From the NCBI RefSeq assembly GCF_900116555.1, contig NZ_FPAT01000002.1, positions 496,001 through 560,000 of the forward strand: DNA of 64,000 nt. Direction: 5' to 3'. Shown here piece after piece: positions 32,767 through 40,302 of this stretch; positions within the stretch are counted from its first letter, which is position 1; every line of letters starts with the position of its first letter. Both the position numbers and the translations under genes were made by a program. A model generated the notes under the pieces. That model saw only the letters and a list, made by a program, of their open reading frames with translations. It did not search any database and was not told the origin of the DNA. The stretch comes from Actinopolyspora lacussalsi subsp. righensis (lineage in GTDB: Bacteria; Actinomycetota; Actinomycetes; Mycobacteriales; Pseudonocardiaceae).

Positions 32767-33924
32767 GTGCCGGAACTGGTGGTCGTGGCCGAGCAGTTAC
32801 TGGCGCCGGTACCGGGCGGCACCGGGCGCTACACCCGTGAGTTGCTGCGCGCGTTGGCGGCAACCGCGCCACCCGGTTGGGAGCCGCGCACGGTCGTCAG
32901 CTCCGACGGTGATCCGGCCCGCGCCGAGATCGAAGGAGTGGGCGGCCCCGATGTGTTGCCGCTGCCGAGACGGCCGTTGACCCTTGCCTGGCAGTACGGC
33001 CGATGGCCCCGGGTATCGGCCGATTCGGTGCACGCCCCCACGCCGCTGTTCCCGCCGGTCGCGCCCGGCCGTGGGCTGGTCGTCACCGTGCACGACACGG
33101 TTCCCTGGACCCACCCCGAGACACTCACCGCACGCGGTGCGGTCTGGCACCGACGAGCCGTGTCCAGGGCGGCGCGAAAAGCGGACTCGCTGGTGGTTCC
33201 CACCGCGGCGGTGGCCGTTGACCTGCGGCGACATGTCCCGGACGCCACGCGGATCGAGGTGATCGGCGAAGGGGTCAGCACCGCCGTGCTCTCCCCCGGC
33301 GCAGCGGAGAAGGGGCACACAGCCGAGACGGGGCACACAGCGGAGAAGGGCGAGTCAGCGGAGGAGACGGCACGTCGGTTGCGGCTGCCCCCGAGATACC
33401 TGCTCGCCGTGGGCACGATCGAACCCCGCAAGGGCTACGAGTGGCTGATCCGCGCGTTGGCCGAGCCGGAAGCTCCGGACATTCCGCTGCTGGTCGTGGG
33501 CGCGCCCGGCTGGGGTGGCGTCTCGTTGTCGGATCTCGCGGCTCGTCACGGGTTCCCGCCCGGGAGGGTCCGGTATCTCGGTCCCGTCGAGGACAGCGAC
33601 CTGGCTGTGCTGCTGCGCCGCTCGGCCGCGCTCGTGGCACCCAGCATGGCCGAGGGGTTCGGGCTGCCGGTGTTGGAGGCGATGGCGGCCGGAACCCCGG
33701 TGGTGCATTCCGACGCTCCCGCGCTCGTGGAACTCGCCGACGGAGCGGGCATCACAGTGCCCAGGACGGACGTGGGCGCGCTGGCGCTGGCACTGCGCGA
33801 GGTACTCGACGATAGACGTCGATCGGCCGGGATGATCGAAGCCGGCAGGTCTCGGGCGAGGTGGTTCGACTGGAACGAGACCGCCCGCCGCGTCTGGCGC
33901 CTGCACACCGTGCGACCGACGTGA
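32767..33924 (+). CDS. Glycosyltransferase family 4 with short repeat insertion
   Basis: A 385-residue GT-B enzyme. GTG 32767 is chosen because the family pattern (VPELVVVAEQLLAPVPGGTGRYTREL) starts there. The donor domain has AVGTIEPRKGYEWLIRAL and the E-x7-E motif in MAEGFGLPVLEAMAAGTPVVHSD. Between the two domains (about residues 178-201) an 18-bp tandem repeat encodes AEKGHT, AETGHT and AEKGES, a flexible polar insertion absent from the neighbouring GT4s. Codon 11 is the rare TTA. Likely part of wall-polysaccharide synthesis. Confidence 0.85.
   Translation: MPELVVVAEQLLAPVPGGTGRYTRELLRALAATAPPGWEPRTVVSSDGDPARAEIEGVGGPDVLPLPRRPLTLAWQYGRWPRVSADSVHAPTPLFPPVAPGRGLVVTVHDTVPWTHPETLTARGAVWHRRAVSRAARKADSLVVPTAAVAVDLRRHVPDATRIEVIGEGVSTAVLSPGAAEKGHTAETGHTAEKGESAEETARRLRLPPRYLLAVGTIEPRKGYEWLIRALAEPEAPDIPLLVVGAPGWGGVSLSDLAARHGFPPGRVRYLGPVEDSDLAVLLRRSAALVAPSMAEGFGLPVLEAMAAGTPVVHSDAPALVELADGAGITVPRTDVGALALALREVLDDRRRSAGMIEAGRSRARWFDWNETARRVWRLHTVRPT
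33304..33369. repeat. 18-bp tandem repeat inside the GT4 gene
   Basis: Units GCGGAGAAGGGGCACACA, GCCGAGACGGGGCACACA, GCGGAGAAGGGCGAGTCA, then a partial unit. In frame, encoding a six-residue repeat in the interdomain linker. Confidence 0.85.
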
Positions 33925-34048
33925 CGAACCACCCCTGTCACCCCGGCGCTCGGTGAGCGATCCCCGCGACGGGTGGGACCGCTGTCACATTTCGGACTTC
34001 GCGACGGTGGATTTCACCATCCCGCCACAATGACCGATGCCTACCTCC

Positions 34049-34063
34049 TAGGCTGCTCGCGTG
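34049..34063 (+). promoter_or_regulatory. -10 element, likely leaderless start of the GT4 gene at 34061
   Basis: TAGGCT (34049-34054) lies six bases before the GTG start, and there is no ribosome site. The arrangement matches the purK start and suggests a leaderless mRNA. Confidence 0.4.
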
Positions 34064-35212
34064 CACCGAGGAGATCCACACGTGCTTATCGACGCCACCG
34101 CCGTACCAGCGGATCGAGGTGGCGTCGGCAGATACGTCGATTCCCTGCTCGCCGCGCTGGACACCGCCGGAACACCGATGAGCGTGGCCTGCCAGCCGCG
34201 CGACGCCGAGCTCTACGGCAGGATCGCGCCGCACACCCGGATAGTGCCCGCCGCCGAGTCGGTCGTCACCCGCACCGCCCGGCTCTCCTGGGAGCAGACC
34301 ACCCTGCCGAGGCTGGCCAGGCGTCTGAACGCCCGTGTGGTGCACTCCCCGCACTACACCGTTCCCCTGGTCAACACCAGTGCCTCGGTGGTGACCCTGC
34401 ACGACGCCACGTTCTTCTCCGACGCGCCGCTGCACTCGCCGGTCAAGGCGCGGTTCTTCCGCGCCTGGACCAGGGCGGCGCTGCGTCGCGCCACGGTTTG
34501 CGTGGTGCCCAGCAGAGCGACCTCCGACGAACTCGTACGTGCGGCCGGAGCCAACGCCGCGCGACTGCGGGTGATGTATCACGGGGTGGACCCCGAGCGG
34601 TTCCACCCGCCCGCTCCCGAGGAGGTCACCGCCGTTCGGCGATCCCTCGGACTGGGCGATCAGCCCTATGTGGCCTTTCTGGGAGCGTTGGAGCCGCGCA
34701 AGAACGTCCCGGCGCTGATCCGCGGTTTCGCCCGCGCGGTCGCCGACCGCCGCGATTCCCCCGCCCTGGTGCTGGCCGGACAGGCCGGATGGGACACCGA
34801 GGTGGAGAACGCGCTCGAATCGGTGCCGCACCGTGTTCGGGTGATTCGTGCCGGTTATCAACCGTTCGACCGATTGGCCGGTTTCCTCGGCGGTGCGGCC
34901 CTGGTGGCTTATCCGAGCATCGGGGAGGGGTTCGGGCTTCCGGTGCTGGAAGCCATGGCCTGCGGTGCGGCCGTTCTCACCACCCGAAGACTCAGCCTGC
35001 CGGAAGTGGGCGGAGACGCGGTGGCCTACTGCGGTGTGGCGGAACGAGGGATCGCGCACGGAATAGGTGAGCTGCTCGACGATCCGGTGCGTCGTTCCGA
35101 GCTGTCCAGCGCGGCGCAGCAGCGTGCCAAGGAGTTCACCTGGGCCGACTGCGCGGACAGGCACCGCGCCGCCTACGAGCACGCCGAGTACCTGCACCGG
35201 CGCGACCGGTGA
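34061..35212 (+). CDS. Glycosyltransferase family 4 (mannosyltransferase-like)
   Basis: A 383-residue GT-B enzyme: VLIDATAVPADRGGVGRYVDSL at the start, HSPHYTVPL and VTLHDATFFSD in the acceptor domain, FLGALEPRKNVPALIRGF and the E-x7-E motif in SIGEGFGLPVLEAMACGAAVLT in the donor domain. The N-terminal pattern is typical of mannosyl- or rhamnosyltransferases of wall glycans. The WbbL-like gene follows after about 120 bases and then the GDP-mannose pyrophosphorylase gene, so GDP-mannose is a reasonable donor guess. Confidence 0.85.
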   Translation: MHRGDPHVLIDATAVPADRGGVGRYVDSLLAALDTAGTPMSVACQPRDAELYGRIAPHTRIVPAAESVVTRTARLSWEQTTLPRLARRLNARVVHSPHYTVPLVNTSASVVTLHDATFFSDAPLHSPVKARFFRAWTRAALRRATVCVVPSRATSDELVRAAGANAARLRVMYHGVDPERFHPPAPEEVTAVRRSLGLGDQPYVAFLGALEPRKNVPALIRGFARAVADRRDSPALVLAGQAGWDTEVENALESVPHRVRVIRAGYQPFDRLAGFLGGAALVAYPSIGEGFGLPVLEAMACGAAVLTTRRLSLPEVGGDAVAYCGVAERGIAHGIGELLDDPVRRSELSSAAQQRAKEFTWADCADRHRAAYEHAEYLHRRDR

Positions 35213-35330
35213 ACCCGCTATACCCGGTGAAACCGCTCCGGACCGACGCGCCGTGCGGCGCGGTCGCGACCGAGCCGTCCCGGACCGCGCGTGCCGGTCG
35301 GCGGCTCCCGGAGCCGATCGGTTCGCCGCC

Positions 35331-36218
35331 ATGCGTGAGAATGACGACGTGCGCGACTCCCACAGTTACGGCGAGGGGCTCGCCGTCGTCACCGTTACCT
35401 ATTCGCCCGGCAACACGCTGGACCGTTTCCTGGAGACCCTGCCCAAGGCCACCGATCGGCAACTCAGCGTGATCCTCGCCGACAACGGTTCCACCGACGG
35501 CTCTCCGGAACGCGCCGCACTGCGCCCAGGTGTGGAGCTCGCGAGGATGGGCGCCAATCTGGGTTACGGTTCGGCCGCGAATCGCGGCATCGCCGAGTTG
35601 AGCGACGACATCGGTTGGGTGGTGGTCGCCAATCCCGACGTCGAGTGGAGCGCGGGCAGCCTCGACGAGTTGCTGGCGGCCACCGAACGCTGGCCGCGCG
35701 GCGGTGCGTTCGGCCCGTTGATCCGGGAACCGGACGGCAGCGTCTACCCCTCGGCCCGCTCGTTGCCGTCACTTGGACGAGGTGCCGGGCACGCCCTGCT
35801 GGGCGGGATATGGCCCGACAATCCGTTCAGCCGCGCCTACCGGCAGTCCACCGACAGCTCCGCCGAGCGCACGGCCGGGTGGTTGTCCGGCTCCTGCCTG
35901 TTGCTGCGGCGAGCCGCGCTGGATTCGGTAACCGGTTTCGATCCGCGCTACTTCATGTACTTCGAGGACGTCGACCTCGGGGACCGGTTGGGCCGAGCGG
36001 GCTGGCTCAACGTGTACGTGCCCGACAGTGAGGTGACGCACATCGGTGGGCACGCCACCGCGCGTTCCTCGGGGTGGATGCTGCACGAACACCACCGCAG
36101 TGCCTACCGGTACCTCGCCGACCGGAATGTCGGGCCGACCCGGGCGCCGTTGCGGGTCGCGCTGCGGGCCGCGCTGGGTGCGCGCGCCCGGTTCGTCGCG
36201 CGCAACTCCGACCGTTAG
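35331..36218 (+). CDS. wbbL: Rhamnosyltransferase, WbbL-like (GT2)
   Basis: A 295-residue GT2 enzyme similar to mycobacterial WbbL (Rv3265c), which transfers rhamnose from dTDP-rhamnose to decaprenyl-diphosphate-GlcNAc to form the arabinogalactan linker. ATG 35331 gives the family N-terminus; GTG 35349 is possible. Motifs: LAVVTVTYSPGNTLDRFL, NLGYGSAANRGI, VANPDVEWS (metal-binding Asp), WLSGSCLLLRR and FMYFEDVDLGDRL. Position after rmlD and before the mannose pyrophosphorylase is as in M. tuberculosis. An essential wall-assembly gene in relatives. Confidence 0.88.
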   Translation: MRENDDVRDSHSYGEGLAVVTVTYSPGNTLDRFLETLPKATDRQLSVILADNGSTDGSPERAALRPGVELARMGANLGYGSAANRGIAELSDDIGWVVVANPDVEWSAGSLDELLAATERWPRGGAFGPLIREPDGSVYPSARSLPSLGRGAGHALLGGIWPDNPFSRAYRQSTDSSAERTAGWLSGSCLLLRRAALDSVTGFDPRYFMYFEDVDLGDRLGRAGWLNVYVPDSEVTHIGGHATARSSGWMLHEHHRSAYRYLADRNVGPTRAPLRVALRAALGARARFVARNSDR

Positions 36219-36256
36219 TAACAGAGCGTTCCACGTCAGCTGCTGGGATGGTTCCG

Positions 36257-36371
36257 TGGCGGAACCTCTGGCACGGCTCTCGCTGCGGGGAGGCCCGACA
36301 TCGGGTAGCGACCTACACAACGTCGGGCCTTCCTCGCGAGAGCCGCACGGGAGAACCCGCGGCGGTGCCGA
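36257..36371 (+). repeat. Dispersed repeat R1, copy C
   Basis: Just after the wbbL-like gene, in the convergent gap before the gene on the minus strand. Same long imperfect hairpin and GAGAACCCGCGGCGGTGCCG end as the other copies; similarity continues to about 36405. Confidence 0.85.
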
Positions 36372-36467
36372 TCGCGAGGGTGGTCGGAGTTCGGCTCGGG
36401 AGCGCTGCGGCGTACGACCGTCCGGTGAGCTTCTTTCCCGAGCGAGGGGGTCTGCCGGGACGCCGAG

Positions 36468-36965
36468 TCAGTCGAACCGCTGTGGACCGCGCCTGGGATC
36501 GTGCTGGTAGGCGGCGTTGTCGATCCGGTGCGGCGTGGTGGGAGAGTCGGAGTCGTAGGTAGGCCAGGCCCGCTGTTCGGTCGTCGGTTGCTCGGCTGTT
36601 GGCTGCTCGGACGGGTGGTACTGCGCTGACCGTTGCTGCTCGGGCCGTTGCGGCTCCGGCTGCCGGGTGCTCTCCTGCTCCCCTTGTCGGGGACCCCGGT
36701 CCCACTGGTTGGGTTGTTCCCGTCGGGGGTTCTGCTGTTCCTGCTGGTTGCTCCGCTGCTCCCGCTGGGAGGACTGTCCCGTCGAGTCCGGGATGAGCTG
36801 AGTGGAGCTCGGATCGTCCCGCTCCACGTCACGCACCGAGTCGCGCGGGATGCGCACGGTCTGCGCCGCGTCCATCGGTGAGGTAGCGCTGTCCGGTGTG
36901 ACGACGAACGCACCCCGTGCCCGCGCACGAGCAAGTGTTTCGTCGGCTCGGTTGCGGGGGTCCAT
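36468..36965 (-). CDS. Small Gln/Arg/Pro-rich protein of unknown function
   Basis: A 165-residue protein from ATG 36965, which has GAGAGGGA upstream. The first 60 residues look ordered and conserved in style (MDPRNRADETLARARARGAF, then SPMDAAQTVRIPRD). The rest is a disordered tail extremely rich in Gln, Arg, Glu and Pro. The frame is open well upstream, but the extra sequence is not protein-like. Similar short proteins occur beside the mannose pyrophosphorylase gene in related actinobacteria, from memory. No function known. Confidence 0.65.
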   Translation of the reverse strand: MDPRNRADETLARARARGAFVVTPDSATSPMDAAQTVRIPRDSVRDVERDDPSSTQLIPDSTGQSSQREQRSNQQEQQNPRREQPNQWDRGPRQGEQESTRQPEPQRPEQQRSAQYHPSEQPTAEQPTTEQRAWPTYDSDSPTTPHRIDNAAYQHDPRRGPQRFD

Positions 36966-37302
36966 GGTCCCTCTCAATGCTGGCCGTTGGATTTTCAGCC
37001 GCAGCGTGGCCCGTCCGTCCGGTGGATTAGCCGGTCCCGAGTCGGCCGATCTCACGGCTCGACCCCGTGGTGGCAGGTCCATCGTGACAGAGTGTTCGAC
37101 ACCGCGTGGTTTCGCATTGGCGGACCGTGCCGACCAGGGGCGCCATACCAGGTGGGTGCTGCTACTGCCAGAGTATTCCTCATGGATTCCTACGTCAGGG
37201 TGATGAGTTGGTCGATTTCGACGACCGAATGAAATCGCCCTGTCGGAGGCGACGATCACCCGTGCGAGTCGTATCGAGCGGACCCTCGGTCCGGGGAGGT
37301 GC
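36966..37302. other. Intergenic region between divergent genes
   Basis: A 337-bp gap that should hold promoters of the small Gln-rich gene and of manC. One inverted repeat is visible: CGATTTC (37213-37219) and GAAATCG (37231-37237) with an 11-base loop, the same arms as repeat R2 but a longer loop; this may be chance. GGGGAGG at about 37293 is the manC ribosome site. No -35/-10 pair stands out. Confidence 0.4.
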
Positions 37303-38406
37303 ATGGCGATGACGAGTCCCGACGACCACGCGCCGGTAGGCGGTGCGGAGGCCGTGGTGCTCGTGGGAGGCCGAGGTACGCGGTTGCGGCCGCTGACCCT
37401 GTCCGCCCCCAAACCGATGCTGCCCACCGCCGGAGTGCCGTTCCTGACCCACCTGCTCTCGCGGATCCGCGCCGCGGGGGTCACCAGGGTGATACTCAGC
37501 ACCTCCTACCGGGCCGAGACCTTCACCGAGTACTTCGGTGACGGTTCCGGCATGGGGCTGGAGCTGGAGTACGTGGTGGAGCACGAGCCGCTGGACACCG
37601 CAGGTGCGATTCGCAACGTGGCGGACCGGCTGCGGGAACCCGATGTGCTGGTGTTCAACGGGGACATCCTCTCGGGAGTGGACCTGCCCGCGCTGCTGGG
37701 CGAACACCGCGCGGACGCGGCCGACGTCACACTGCATCTGGTCAGGGTGGACGATCCCGGCCGGTTCGGTTGCGTGCCCACCGACGAGAACGGCAGGGTG
37801 ACCGCTTTCCTGGAGAAGACGCCGAATCCACCGGTGGACCAGGTCAACGCGGGGTGCTACGTCTTCCGTCGCGAGGTGATCGACGGGATCCCCGCCGGCC
37901 GTCCCGTCTCGGTGGAGCGCGAGACGTTCCCCGGGCTGCTGGAGTCCGGAGCGCGGTTGCACGGGTACGTGGACTCCAGCTACTGGCTGGACCTGGGCAC
38001 GCCCGCCGCTTTCGCGCGCGGCTCGGCGGATCTGGTCCGGGGCGTCGCTCCCACGGAGGCGCTCGACGGCCGGGTGGGGGAGTCGTTGGTGCTGCCCGGC
38101 GCCTCGATCGCCGAGAGCGCCTCACTGGGGGGAGGTACCACGATCGGTGCGGACTGCGTCGTGTCCGAACGGGCCGCGCTCTCGGCGGCCACGCTGTTCG
38201 ACGGGGCCCGGGTGGAAGCCGGCGCCGAGATCACCGACAGCGTCGTGGGGGCGGGTGCCGTGATCGGGGCGGGCACGGTGCTGCGTGGTGCCGTGGTCGC
38301 CGACGGTGCCGTGGTCGGCGCGCGCTGCGAACTGCTCGAAGGCGTCCGGGTCTGGCCCGGCGTGGAACTGCCCGCCGGCGGGGTGCGCTTCTCGCACGAC
38401 TGCTGA
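37303..38406 (+). CDS. manC: Mannose-1-phosphate guanylyltransferase (nucleotidyltransferase with C-terminal left-handed beta-helix)
   Basis: A 367-residue sugar-nucleotide pyrophosphorylase, homologous to mycobacterial Rv3264c, which makes GDP-mannose. The N-terminal domain has AVVLVGGRGTRLRPLT, SAPKPMLPTAGVPF (Lys), FNGDILSGVDL (metal Asp) and VNAGCYVFRREV. The C-terminal third is a hexapeptide-repeat helix (GAEITDSVVGAGAVIGAGTVL). ATG with GGGGAGG upstream. GDP-mannose feeds mannan/lipomannan synthesis and possibly the GT4s upstream. manB, which makes its substrate, starts at 63710. Sequence alone does not exclude glucose-1-phosphate as substrate. Confidence 0.85.
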   Translation: MAMTSPDDHAPVGGAEAVVLVGGRGTRLRPLTLSAPKPMLPTAGVPFLTHLLSRIRAAGVTRVILSTSYRAETFTEYFGDGSGMGLELEYVVEHEPLDTAGAIRNVADRLREPDVLVFNGDILSGVDLPALLGEHRADAADVTLHLVRVDDPGRFGCVPTDENGRVTAFLEKTPNPPVDQVNAGCYVFRREVIDGIPAGRPVSVERETFPGLLESGARLHGYVDSSYWLDLGTPAAFARGSADLVRGVAPTEALDGRVGESLVLPGASIAESASLGGGTTIGADCVVSERAALSAATLFDGARVEAGAEITDSVVGAGAVIGAGTVLRGAVVADGAVVGARCELLEGVRVWPGVELPAGGVRFSHDC

Positions 38407-38618
38407 ACTCCGGGGCGACGTGGTTCAGGCCCGCTTGCCGTTCCGGGGCCCTTCGTCCTTCATCGTCGATGAGTTCGTTTCCGACGGGTTGACCGGCCTC
38501 TCGAACCACACAGTGGGACGTGAGGGTTCGGGCGTAGCCGAAACCACCTGCCGGTTCGTCGGGTTTCGTTCCGATCTGTGCAGGAGAGAGGCTCAGTGCT
38601 CCGGTCGGTTTTTAACCC

Positions 38619-38646
38619 AAAAAAACATACTGTTAAGTATTTTTTT
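38619..38646. terminator. AT-rich hairpin flanked by A7 and T6 runs
   Basis: A7, C, ATACT (38627-38631), loop GTTA, AGTAT (38636-38640), T6. The outer A and T runs can also pair. It resembles a bidirectional intrinsic terminator, rare in high-GC actinobacteria, about 210 bp after manC. A regulator site is the alternative. Confidence 0.5.
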
Positions 38647-38818
38647 CTTGTGGTTCATCTTCGGGTAACTCTTGACGTCGGGTCGCGCGCGGAGTGCCTG
38701 CTATAGCTTTTTTGCTGCTAATTCCGCTGGTCTGTGGCGTCGACGCAGGCTCGTGGGGCGTTCTTCGCAGCTCACTGGAAGCTGTAGTGAATAGTGATTT
38801 ATGTTACATTTTTTTGCC

Positions 38819-38847
38819 TTGAACAAACAAACTGGGCGGTTTTATTT
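38819..38847 (+). promoter_or_regulatory. Predicted promoter of the cyclitol operon
   Basis: TTGAAC (38819-38824), 17 bases, TTATTT (38842-38847). This predicts a leader of about 220 bases before the cyclase ATG at 39073. Confidence 0.45.
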
Positions 38848-39072
38848 TTGTTGAGGCGGTGCGGCAGCCGGAAACCCCGGAGGCGGCCGCGAGGGTGTCC
38901 GCGGTAACGGGAGCGAAGCCCGTTCGCCCGTGGAGCCCACCGGACGAGCGATGGGGGACTGATCCGCTCCGTTACCTGTCTCGCCCGTGTTCGCGGGTCG
39001 AGCGCGTGCGGGGTGAGTACCCCGTGATCGGACAGTTGTACGAATCGACTTTCAACGGATTGTGAGCTCTCG

Positions 39073-40302
39073 ATGTCCATTCCCACTGTCAATCCAACAC
39101 CGACGAGCATCACCGCCGCGTTCGACCTTCCCAAGCCCCCGGGGGTCAGCTGGCGCGTCCGGTCCCAGCAGGTGGTGGATTACGAAGTGAGCATGACCCG
39201 TGGACTGCTGTCCACATCGAACTCCACGTTCGCCCATGCCTGCGGTGCCGATGGAAAGCGCAGGACTCGCTGTCTGGTGGTGGTGGACGATGCCGTGGAG
39301 CAGCTCTACGGCGAACGGTTACGTGCCTACTTCTCGGCTTGGCGGATAGCGCACAATTGGAGAGTCGTCCCCGGCGACGAGAACACGAAGCAACTCGACA
39401 CGGCTCTCGGGCTCGTGGACGACATGAGTTCGATGGGCATACTCCGCCGTGCCGAGAAGATCGTGGCGATCGGCGGCGGAGTGGTGCTCGACGTGGTCGG
39501 TATGACCGCGAGCCTGTACCGCCGAGGTATTCCCTACATTCGGGTTCCCACCACTCTGATCGGCCAGGTCGACGCGGGAATCGGCGTCAAGACCGGCATA
39601 AATCACGGGCAGCACAAGAATCGACTCGGAACGTACTGTGCGCCGGAAACGGCTCTCATCGACCCCGAGTTCCTGCGCACCGTGGATCGTAGGCACATCA
39701 ACAACGGGCTGGCCGAGATCATCAAGATGGCTTTGATCAAGGACTCCCAGCTGTTCGACCTGCTCGAAGCCACCGTCGCGTCGATCGATCCGGAAACGCT
39801 CGCCGACTGTGGTCCGGCCGGTGGTGAGATCCTGTCCCGTTCGATCGCGGGAATGTTGGACGAACTCGAGCCGAACCTGTGGGAGAAGGTACTCGAAAGG
39901 GCCGTCGACTACGGCCACACTTTCAGTCCCTCGCTCGAACTCCGTGCCGACCCTCCGCTGCTGCACGGGGAAGCGGTGGCCGTGGACATGGCCATCTGCG
40001 TCGCTTTGGCCCGCAACCGCGGCCTGCTGTCGGAGCAGGACGCCGACCGGGCACTCACGCTCATGAACGCGGCGGGATTGCCGCTCACTCATCCCGTATT
40101 CACCGCGGAGTTGTTGGAACGTGCGCTGGAGGACGCCGTCAAACACAGGGATGGCTACCAGCGCATGCCGCTGACGGCAGGTATCGGTTCAGCGGTGTTC
40201 GTGAACGACATCACCGCCGACGAGCTGCGAGCGGCGTTGTCGTTCGTGGCCCATCGCGATCATCGAGCGGCTGACTCGGATGTGCTGGAGAGCGCGCGAT
40301 GA
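39073..40302 (+). CDS. Sedoheptulose-7-phosphate cyclase, 2-epi-5-epi-valiolone synthase type
   Basis: A 409-residue member of the dehydroquinate-synthase superfamily, resembling EEVS enzymes (AcbC, ValA) that cyclise sedoheptulose 7-phosphate with catalytic NAD and zinc. Visible: NAD-binding GGGVVLDVVGMTASLYRR (134-151), VPTTLIGQVDAGIGVKTGIN (158-177), KNRLGTY (182-188), and metal ligands Glu215 (NGLAEIIK), His282 (DYGHTF) and His298 (LLHGEAV). The KNRLGTY and LAEIIKMALIKD blocks fit C7-cyclitol cyclases better than AroB. Ethylvaliolone- or gadusol-type cyclases (EVS/DDGS) are alternatives, but no methyltransferase or ATP-grasp partner is near. Codon 83 (39319-39321) is TTA. First gene of an overlapping operon. 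Confidence 0.85.
   Translation: MSIPTVNPTPTSITAAFDLPKPPGVSWRVRSQQVVDYEVSMTRGLLSTSNSTFAHACGADGKRRTRCLVVVDDAVEQLYGERLRAYFSAWRIAHNWRVVPGDENTKQLDTALGLVDDMSSMGILRRAEKIVAIGGGVVLDVVGMTASLYRRGIPYIRVPTTLIGQVDAGIGVKTGINHGQHKNRLGTYCAPETALIDPEFLRTVDRRHINNGLAEIIKMALIKDSQLFDLLEATVASIDPETLADCGPAGGEILSRSIAGMLDELEPNLWEKVLERAVDYGHTFSPSLELRADPPLLHGEAVAVDMAICVALARNRGLLSEQDADRALTLMNAAGLPLTHPVFTAELLERALEDAVKHRDGYQRMPLTAGIGSAVFVNDITADELRAALSFVAHRDHRAADSDVLESAR

Larger units (their letters stand above)
38407..39072 (+). promoter_or_regulatory. AT-rich intergenic control region in front of the cyclitol cluster
   Basis: A 666-bp gap, the longest in the window. From about 38605 to 38860 it is strikingly AT-rich with A and T runs, unlike everything around it. 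It holds a GGGTTCGG...CCGAAACC hairpin near 38525-38545 (possible manC terminator), an AT hairpin at 38619-38646, TTGACG (38672-38677), an extended -10-like TGCTATAGC near 38700, and a good -35/-10 pair at 38819-38847. About 210 bases of GC-rich leader then precede the cyclase start. No open frame of note. Confidence 0.6.

Noticed and set aside
36966-37502. Extension of the small Gln-rich minus-strand protein up to 37502
   Set aside because: The added N-terminal 179 residues overlap manC and its promoter and are not protein-like; ATG 36965 has a ribosome site and begins a plausible protein.
39073-40302. Cyclase as 3-dehydroquinate synthase (aroB)
   Set aside because: No shikimate gene is near; the motif blocks are of the C7-cyclitol type and the neighbours are cyclitol kinase-, epimerase- and phosphatase-like.
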